NCBI GenBank assembly: GCA_005408345.1 | Contig: SEMN01000561.1 | Coordinates: 248,001 to 312,000 of the forward strand | Reading direction: 5' to 3' | DNA length: 64,000 nt | From: Macquaria australasica | Lineage: Eukaryota > Chordata > Actinopteri > Centrarchiformes > Percichthyidae | Shown: positions 56,831 through 64,000 of the stretch, piece by piece | How positions within the stretch are numbered: position 1 is the stretch's first letter | How the letters are laid out: every line of letters begins with the position of its first letter | The notes under the pieces: model-generated | Told to the model about the DNA's origin: nothing | The model's database searches: none | The model's input: the letters and a program-made list of their open reading frames with translations, nothing else | Made by a program: the position numbers and the translations under genes

Positions 56831-57832
56831 CTGCCGGCAAAGGTTAAACTGAGGTGGGCACCGCCGTGGCGCAGTGCGACTCACGTGTGCGGAGACGGCG
56901 GTCCTGAGGTCGATGAAGCTGGGCTTTCCCGGCAATCCCATCTCCGCCCAGGCACCCTGCATGTATCGAACGAGATTCCGTGCCGGCCCTATTCCAGCCG
57001 CAAACAACACGCGATCAGACGTGGGCCTGCAGCGCTCGCGCAGCTCCAGCCACGTCTCCAGCCACTCGTATTCTTCGGGCCGGAAAAAAATCTGGGCCGC
57101 CCCGAAGTCCCTGCTGGTCTTGTGGTTGCTGACCTGCAATGCGGAGGGGGGGGGGGAGAGAAATACATTAAATTAAATTTAAAAAAAACAAAAACAAAAA
57201 AACACACACATTTAGACGCCCCGTCAGATCGAACTCAAATTTCGGGCACACGTCAGCGGAGACCCCCGTACTTACCGAGACCACAAAGCCCTCGGCGGAC
57301 CGGTCGCCGGTGGTCTTCGCTGCTTCCACTTCCTCCACCGTCATGTTGGTCAGGACTCCGGGACGGTGCCCGTAGATGCATGCCACAAACGCGGAGAAGT
57401 ATCCGTAGAAGCTATACCTCAGCGCTTGTGAGCCGTTCTTCTTCATTTCATCTGAGCGGAGGACACGGCAAAAGTAAGCCACCTCAGAGATGCATTTACC
57501 CGCCCGCCCGCCCGGGCTAAACAGCCGGTTACATACCCAGCAGTGCGGGGATTCGTGCCCCAGCCGTGTCCCGGCACTTTTTCAGGCTATCCCTGGAGAC
57601 GACCTTCGCCATCTTCTCCGCCTTCACCTGCATTTGGTGCAGGACCACCTTTTTTGTGATGTTGGTGAGGGCCGATTTGACGTCTCTCACCACGCCAGTC
57701 AGCTGGGCCTGGGACAGGTGGCAGAGGGGAGGGGGGGTCTCCTTCATATATTGGAGGAATTGGTACACGTTTCTCATATAAAAGTTCGCCGTTGTCACCG
57801 CCTTGCCCGTAGTCAGGAGATGGGAGGACCAT
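56557..57832 (-). CDS. Crypton-like tyrosine recombinase, four exons, 5' incomplete
   Basis: Exons 57537-57832, 57276-57451, 56885-57133 and 56557-56787 have GT/AG borders and compatible phases, giving about 316 residues without a stop. Exon 1 looks like the helical core-binding region (TTANFYMRNVYQFLQYMK). The catalytic domain follows: YGHRPGVLTNMTVEEV (first Arg), VSNHKTSRDFG (Lys in the beta hairpin), SFIDLRTAVSAH (second Arg; the usual preceding His is Ile) and MCHNTSTADKFYAL (His and nucleophile Tyr). This order is that of Crypton-type transposon recombinases, which are common in fish. The first visible exon needs an upstream exon, yet that side runs straight into the right inverted arm, so the 5' end may be lost. 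It could be a transposon gene or a domesticated copy; which is unknown. Confidence 0.7.
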
Positions 57833-57927
57833 CTGTTAAATTAAAAAAAAGAAAAAAGAAAAAAAGCACAAAGCACAAGGTCCATAGCGATCTTTCTGAG
57901 TCCCTCTCCTCCACCACCGTCTCGCAG

Positions 57928-58176
57928 GCCAAAAATGTGCATTCGGCGGAGGTCAGAGACAAGATGGCGACATTCATGTGCCATAACACCTCCACGGCAG
58001 ACAAGTTTTACGCTCTGAACCTGGATGTGGCGCAGTCCAGGCAGATGCGCCGTCGTTTCGAGGAGGCCACATCATCCAGCACCCCCGCTGCCTCCACCCG
58101 CAGGAGACCCCGTACCACCTCCGTGACCCCCGGGACAGAGAGCGCAGGCGTCGGTCTATTTTTAACCGTATTTTAA
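57928..58176 (+). pseudogene. Second copy of recombinase exon 4, opposite strand
   Basis: Plus-strand copy in the right arm: KNVHSAEVRDKMATFMCHNT, then STADKFYALNLDVAQSRQM, through to the stop. The Tyr block is intact, with a small insertion (RRRPRTT) relative to the left copy. No upstream exons lie on this strand, so it cannot encode a recombinase alone. Confidence 0.8.
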
Positions 58177-58198
58177 ATTATTTTGTCCCGTATATAAA

Positions 58199-58450
58199 GT
58201 GGAGGCCTGGCCGATCTTGATGCTTCTCTCACTGGGTGTGTGTTTGTTTCCTCACCAGACGTCGACAAGGAGAGCCACGGAGCGGTGCAAGAAGGCGGTG
58301 GTACTCATCAGCCCCTTGGGCGACAGACTGAAAGCTGCCCACGGACCAGCTGTCCGGTCCCGCGGGACCAGGAGAGCAGCTCTCGGGGCTAGGAAAAAAA
58401 AAGACTCTAGCGGCAATAATGATACACAAATAAAGGATTTAAAATGAATA
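58199..58450 (+). other. Conserved 3' segment with polyA signals in both arms
   Basis: TATATAAAG (58191-58199) is followed by a frame present in both arms (58253-58443 here, about 56305-56480 on the minus strand at left) reading ATERCKKAVVLISPLGDRLK. A good acceptor (TTTCCTCACCAG) sits at its start and ATAAAG signals at its end. This may be an alternative terminal exon of the recombinase transcript. No domain recognised. Confidence 0.35.
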
Positions 58451-58623
58451 AAGTTCGTTTGCTTTTGCTGCTGTTGTCTTAGTAAATTTTATAAACCGTT
58501 TGGTCGGTGTCCTGCTTACTCACTTCACCCACCCTCCGCTGCCGTAGATGCGGGGACGGAGGAACGTAATTTCCTCCGGCAGACCATCCAGCCGTTAGCT
58601 TCGGCCTAACACAGCCACATCTG

Positions 58624-58890
58624 TGGGCAGACATCCACATACAGCCGTGCGTAATTCATCCGGCGGACCATCCAGCTGTTAGCTTCAGTCTAACAGCCAC
58701 AGCCACAGCCACAAACGGCACCACCGGGCTCACCCACAGCCTCACCCCGGCGCTGGCAGGCCCGATCCCGGGGCAGACATCCACATACAGCCGTGCGTAA
58801 TTCATCCGGCGGACCATCCAGCCGTTAGCTTCAGTCTAACAGCCACAGCCACAAACACCGGGCTCTCCCACCGCCTCTCCCTGGCGCTGG
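58624..58890. repeat. Tandem repeat, about 145 bp, two copies
   Basis: GGGCAGACATCCACATACAG begins at 58625 and 58771. Each copy contains CAGCCACAGCCACA tracts. Non-coding. Confidence 0.85.
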
Positions 58891-59040
58891 CAGGCCCTCC
58901 CCGGGCGCACTTCCTCTGGGCTGTTCAACCACCTCTGGGGCCTACACGCAGCACCTTGCACACCGGTCGAACCGGCGGACCCACACTTAAGCACCCCACC
59001 CTCCACGCTACACACAGTTAGCCGCAGCCACACGCGTTCT

Positions 59041-59119
59041 GTGGTCCTGGTAGGCTGCATTGTACTTAGAATTTTAAAAACACTGTGCTTAATAGAATTA
59101 AGCGTAGTACCAGGACCAC
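59041..59119. repeat. Stem-loop with 12-bp perfect stem
   Basis: GTGGTCCTGGTA at 59041-59052 pairs with 59108-59119. An inner small hairpin (CTTAA/TTAAG) lies in the 55-base loop. It marks the right edge of the GC-rich repeat island. Confidence 0.75.
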
Positions 59120-59219
59120 GTACTCTCTACCACAGCGCCCTGGGCTTGGGAGATCTGCGGGGGGGATCCGCTGCCGCCAGCCCGACTTCCCTTCCTCTAG
59201 TAATAATATATACTATTAG

Positions 59220-59640
59220 CTAGACGTCTTAGTAACGTAAGTAAGTGCTTAGTAAGTGCTTAGGATTAGAAGAATGAGTACTATTAGTACTCTATTAGTC
59301 TTTTTTTTAAATTTAAACGTTATTTAAACATTATTATTAATTTTATTCATCAGAAACAGTAACAGACCATAGAAGGATTTTAGTTTTGCTAATACAACCA
59401 CTCCAAATCAGAATGTGTCAGCAGTTCCACAGTCTGAAATAAACTCTCTTGCAAAATATGCTCACAGAATGGCACTTTATAATACTAACATTTACTGAAA
59501 TGGAGATCCATGAGACCAATAAACCAGGGAGAGTGACTTCATACAGGAAGGCTTGATGTTTGAGAGGAGTCCAAGTATTCAGCCAGTCAGTGGTCAAAAC
59601 TTCTCAGTAATGATATAAAGCCAGTGTACCCATATTCAGA
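59220..59640. other. No feature recognised
   Basis: Short TTAGTAAGTGC-type local repeats at 59228-59265, otherwise AT-rich and uninformative. Confidence 0.4.
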
Positions 59641-59900
59641 CATTTGTTTCTTTTCCCAGTTTATTTGCATTCACACTCAACTGCCCCAGTGCGTTCTGAA
59701 GGTCATGGTCTGATGAAGCCAACAGAACCATATCATTTGCAATTCTGAGGTCCCCAAACTAGACACTCCCCTCCTCTGGGCTGCGCCTTGAGGTCCAAGA
59801 ACCATTACAGATGGTTGGAGATCTTTTTCAAACAACATTTCCAGAGCCTTAGTGCACACTTGGCTGGATGTGATTGGCTGGGTGAGACAGAATGTGTCTA
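59640..59900 (-). mobile_element. LINE RT motif C fragment
   Basis: Minus strand gives ANDMVLLASSDHDLQNALGQ, the FADDMVLLA-type motif C region of a fish LINE RT, with the first Asp as Asn. Short and frameshifted. Confidence 0.5.
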
Positions 59901-60269
59901 CAGATGGAGCTAGACTGATAAAATGTTGGGGGGTCAGAGTGACAGTGCTATTGCGTGTGGGTAAATAAACCTCAAAAGAAGCAGAATCATGCATTCATTG
60001 GTGGGAAAATGTTATAATAATTGTATTCCTTAACATCTTACATCTCTCTATTACTGCTCTCAGCATAAACCAGATATCTACAGTAGACTACACAAGGCCT
60101 GTACTTTATCTTGTGTCACAACATTTCTGTAACATTTATGTAGAGTTAATCCCTGTTCACTGGCATGGTTGCAGGCCTGGTCTGCAGTCACCCTTCCCTA
60201 CTGAAAAATGGTTTTTGACCCTCGCCGGGGTCGTTGGTAGTCTTGTTGGCCTGCATGTTTCCTCTCGCT

Positions 60270-60360
60270 GATGGGCTTAAACAAGGCACGTTAGTAATAG
60301 GGAACTCCATTACTGGCAACATTAGATTATCATCACCAGCCACTGTTTACTGTTGTCTAG
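60270..60360 (+). mobile_element. Decayed L2-type ORF1 esterase fragment
   Basis: LVIGNSITGNIRLSSPATVY aligns by eye with IIGSSILRNVKLATPATIV of the LINE-A ORF1 protein. The rest of the domain is not recognisable. Confidence 0.45.
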
Positions 60361-60729
60361 TTAGTGATGATTTGGAGTCTGATTTGGAGTCTGCCACCTT
60401 AGCCACGGAAATCTTCACAGTGCAGACTATCAGACTGATAGCCCGGTTTACAACATTGAGACCGTCTCCCTCCGTTGTTTCCCTAAATATGTGAATCACA
60501 AAAATCTATTTATCGTCCCTCCCACTGGCAGTGGTGATGTGTCCCACAAAGTACCTGATGAAGTCCTACAAAACAAAATATCAATATCAAAGGTTTCGGC
60601 ACAACACAGAACATCAGTGCACACAGATGGCACAGAAGACATCACTGATATTCATTATGAGAGGGTGACACTGAAACACAACTTGAAACCTACTGCTGTG
60701 AGAAGTAGGGACCATGGTTACGTACTGTA

Positions 60730-61300
60730 ACAGACCAGTATAGAGCAGAGTAGGGAAAACAGAGAAAACAAAACATGCTGCGTGCGCTACGTAGCAAGCA
60801 AGTGCGAGCAGAGCAATTTTACTTATCTGAAAGAATACAGTGAGTAGCAAGGGCATCACTTTGTGTTGAAAAGTGGTGGGGACAGATGAAAAAAACATTT
60901 TCTAAATGGCCTTCAACATGGCATGTAATGGGGGATCGGTATGAGGTCAGAGTAGATTATTGCGGGGGAAAAATTGCATGTCGGCACATCAAAAGGGCAG
61001 CCTAGGCTAATACAGAGTGACAATACGAAAATACATAATAGCATAAAATGCACAACAAAGTCGACTGCACAAGTAACAGTCATCCATATGAATCACTGGA
61101 CACTGCGCATTTGTTTCTTCTATATTTACATTGCATTGTATGTTTTCTTATTGTACAAATAAACCTTTCTCAAAGCGTTCTCATTTGTTAATTAACATTT
61201 CTTGGTGCAAGCTAATGGGATGTGGACAAAATCAACCATTTCAAAATGTGTCCCCGGCATTCCCAGTGTAAATGACACCTATGGTGTGAAGTACTAAATC
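60730..61300. other. No feature recognised
   Basis: No coding or repeat signal that I can support. Confidence 0.4.
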
Positions 61301-61319
61301 TAGATTTTATGATATGAAA

Positions 61320-61560
61320 TATGGAGTACCTCAGGACTCTGTATAGTTCATCTCTTGGCCAAATTATATGCAGTCATGGAATTAATTTCCACTCCTATGC
61401 TGATGATACGATGCTGTCTGCGCCTGTAAAGGCAGATGATCATTCCCAAATTATTAAAATAGAGGCATGCTTGTCTGCTGTGATGAAACTTGATTACTTA
61501 ATTTCCTGCTCCTAAATTCTGATAAAACTGAGATGCTTGCCCTCATGCCCCCTCAGGTTG
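61320..61560 (+). mobile_element. L2-like RT fragment
   Basis: GINFHSYADDTMLSAPVKAD (motif C), then IIKIEACLSAV, then, shifted, LNSDKTEMLALMPPQ. Preceded by a degraded motif B (YGVPQDSV). Related to but diverged from LINE-A. Confidence 0.65.
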
Positions 61561-62683
61561 GCTTTATGAACTTTTAACTAAACTTAAAAATTTGACAAAC
61601 AGAACATATAAAATATAAAATACAATGATAGAAGCCACTGTGAGTTATTGGTCTTTCCTCTCTTACTCACAGATGACAATGGATTTTGGAAGCAGATAAG
61701 GAGAAGCAGACCTACAGCAGCACGCATCTCTGGCTAATGGCTTCTCTGATAATCACCAGAGGAATGTTTCTCTCTACTCCCCAGACAGTGCCAGTAACTG
61801 AGTCTCACTATTTGAGCTGGCCAGACCTCCGGTCTGTTTCAAGGGGGTTGAGCAGGCAGGTAGGATGATGCACAGCAGGGACAATACCCTCTCAGCTGAG
61901 AGGAAACCTTTCTCACAATGAACAAATCCATATGTAATGATTCGTGTGAGTAAATATATCTGGTTTAAACCACACAGAAACATTCTTAGTACAATGATGT
62001 TGTAACATCTTTCATCCATCAAAGAGCACAAATATACTATAAATGTCAAGATAGATTGATAACTTTATTCATCTCAACACATATATATGGGAAATACGCC
62101 AAGTTGAAACATACCAGAATTTCATGGCAGTGCATCATAAACAGCAACCCTCTATGTATAAGCAAACTGTATGGAATCCTAGAATTGGAGCTCTTTTAAA
62201 ACATTTCATACAAAAAATAACAAAGCAGCATTTCAGCTTGTTCTCTGCAGCAGGGGCTGTCATCAGCCTGTCAGGGGTCTCAAAAGGAGTAACATCTCCT
62301 TTTGGCCTCTCATTTCCCTGATTGTGTTGTCCTGGCACATATTATGATGAATTGCCTTGTTGGCAGCAGATGCAGTGCGCCCCCTCCTTGTCTCTTTGGC
62401 CCTGCGTCACGCTGCTACAAGCTCTGTTTACTCAGACACATTCTCCCAGACCATATGAGGACTTCCTGCTGTCAGCTCGGCTCAGAGAGAATGTCTCTGC
62501 ATTTACTCAAAGCTGCACAGGGGAACAGAACAGCCAACGCATCACAGTTTGTATAACCACACATTCACTCTTTCTGGAAACCACAAATCCCTCCTATCCA
62601 TACACTTTTGACGGGAATCAGGGAACTTCCATGACTTGATTTTCTTGATATTTTTCTTCTGCCTGCACAGAAGCAGTGTAACA
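61561..62683. other. No feature recognised
   Basis: Frames of 60-105 codons on both strands without recognisable domains. Confidence 0.4.
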
Positions 62684-62745
62684 CTGTTACATTACATTTA
62701 TTTAGCTGATGCTTTTATCCAAAGCGACTGCTATGCATGCATAGT
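62684..62745 (-). mobile_element. LINE/SINE 3' tail remnant
   Basis: TACATTTATTTAGCTGATGC followed by TTTTATCCAAAGCGACT is the complement of the 3' end shared by many fish LINEs and their SINEs. Confidence 0.55.
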
Positions 62746-63690
62746 AGCATTGTGCATAGTAGCAACTGCACAATGGTGGGTGGTGACCTGTTGGTCTGGA
62801 GGAGAGAGCCTGAGTGTAACAGGAATGCTGTTTGTTGTAGGGAAATAGTGACATTTTTCATTTCTTTTAACTTTCACTAAACTGGATAGAGCCCTTCAGA
62901 GAGGAGAGGTGAGCCTGAAAATATGAGCAGGTAACTGGGAAAAAGCATTCATGTCAGCTTCCTGGTGGATATTGCAATGAACTGCACATGTGTATCAACA
63001 GTGGCAGCAAACATAGAAACTAAATTACTGATGTCATGTATGAGATCATTATATTAGCAGTCATCTAGACTCTTATGTAGCATATATTGAAGCATGTCTA
63101 ATTCCTATGGACATACTTACAGTGTACTTACTCTAAACTTCAATTGATGTGTACATAAATATCTGCTTCAGCACCATATCTTAACTGTAATGCCAATGAA
63201 GCACATTATTCCATAAAAATGTGCAGTTTCAGTGGAATGACTTGACTTGAAACCAGACTGGTTTGAATCAAGTAGATTTTTTTCAGGGGAGGAAGTCTGA
63301 GACTTAGGTGAAAACTAGTCTTGCATAGCCAGACCAAACTGCACACCTTGTTTTAGTGCCAGCGCTGGAGAAAGGTCTTGCTGAACCCATTATCATTCTG
63401 GTATAGGGGAAAAAAATGCTCTGGCTTGTTTGTATTTTTTTAAACCAATCACAATCGTCTTGGGCGGCACTAAGCCAGGGAGGCAGCGACAGTGCCCTTG
63501 TAAAATAGTGTTAACTTGCAGATAGTGGAAGGGGATGAGAATTCTGACTGAAATACTCTGCCATTGGCATGCTTATATCCACAGCCTACTTCCTGTGAGT
63601 CAGACTAGGTGAAAACTGCACACTCTAGAACATTTGATAAGAAAGGTAGTTGACTGACTTGTAGTTTTCAAGTTGACACACAATCTAATT
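62746..63690. other. No feature recognised
   Basis: No gene, RNA or repeat structure that I can support. Confidence 0.4.
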
Positions 63691-64000
63691 AACACTGATT
63701 CAAATAAGCTTTCAGTCCTAGTTCTCTTAGATCTCAGTGCGGCCTTCGATTCCATTGACCATGAAATCCTACTGCATAGACTTGAAAACTGTGGGGCCCT
63801 CAGGAATGGTTCTAAGGTGGTTTAGATCGTATCAGACCGGCTGGGAGTTCTTTGTTTCCCTGAGTGACTTCTCATCAGAGAAAACAGACATTACCTGTGG
63901 GGTCCCACAAGGTTCTATTTTAGGATTCCAGTCCTTTTCAGTCTCTATATTCTACCACTTGGCGATGACATCAGAAAGCATAAAATTGAGTTTCATAGCT
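63691..64000 (+). mobile_element. L2-like RT fragment, runs off right edge
   Basis: VLVLLDLSAAFDSIDHEILL (motif A), then GVPQGSILG-like motif B in a shifted frame, then LFSLYILPLGDDIRKHKIEF approaching motif C at the window end. Several indels; same general family as 61320-61560. Confidence 0.7.

Larger units (their letters stand above)
57885..58555. repeat. Inverted arm, right
   Basis: Partner of 56199-56830. It has about 24 extra bases near 58097-58120 in the region after the tyrosine block. Confidence 0.9.

Overview
The window is nuclear DNA from a ray-finned fish, most likely a teleost. Two vertebrate genes with spliced or GPCR architecture sit at either side (rpl7l1 on the left, a bradykinin receptor on the right). 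Nearly everything between them is fish-type transposable element sequence: Rex1, L2-clade LINEs, an I/Nimb-like LINE with RNase H, Gypsy pieces, a solo LTR, a MADF-bearing fragment and a Crypton-like tyrosine recombinase. No prokaryotic, organellar or CRISPR features were seen.

Layout. (1) 1-4030: rpl7l1 on the minus strand, five exons visible, last exon(s) beyond the left edge, with a palindromic CRE just upstream of the start codon. (2) 4160-7980: an AT microsatellite, a decayed minus-strand LINE with RT and RNase H interrupted by a ~0.7 kb inverted-repeat element, and an LTR-like stretch. (3) 7985-10900: an old, diverged version of a tRNA-Asp/tRNA-Val cluster embedded in fragments of an L2-like LINE (called LINE-B here). 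(4) 10898-44815: a ~34 kb complex of tandem units of about 5.1 kb. Each full unit carries tRNA-Val-AAC (+), tRNA-Asp-GTC (-), a Gypsy integrase C-terminal fragment, tRNA-Val-CAC (+), LINE-B fragments, and an internally deleted L2 element (LINE-A) whose ORF1 encodes an SGNH-esterase-like protein. The two outer LINE-A copies are both split at the same site by a minus-strand Rex1, so the ends of the complex are paralogous. (5) 44816-47520: LINE-B remnant and unassigned DNA. (6) 47522-48616: intronless coding exon of a bradykinin receptor. (7) 49230-54000: LINE fragments and a MADF-domain fragment split by a solo LTR with a perfect 5-bp target duplication. (8) 54800-59220: a GC-rich repeat island with a minisatellite, a five-copy 206-bp array, and a four-exon Crypton-like tyrosine recombinase gene lying between ~0.65 kb inverted arms. 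(9) 59220-64000: sparse, decayed LINE pieces.

The two cellular genes are unrelated to each other in function: one acts in 60S ribosome assembly, the other is a kinin receptor. The tRNA genes are the only plausible cellular product of the central array, and copy number, acceptor-stem variants and one tRNA-less spacer show that the array has been expanding and decaying by unequal exchange and deletion. I see no evidence for a defence or signalling system. The strongest candidates for something new are the tRNA/LINE composite array and the inverted-arm Crypton-like locus.
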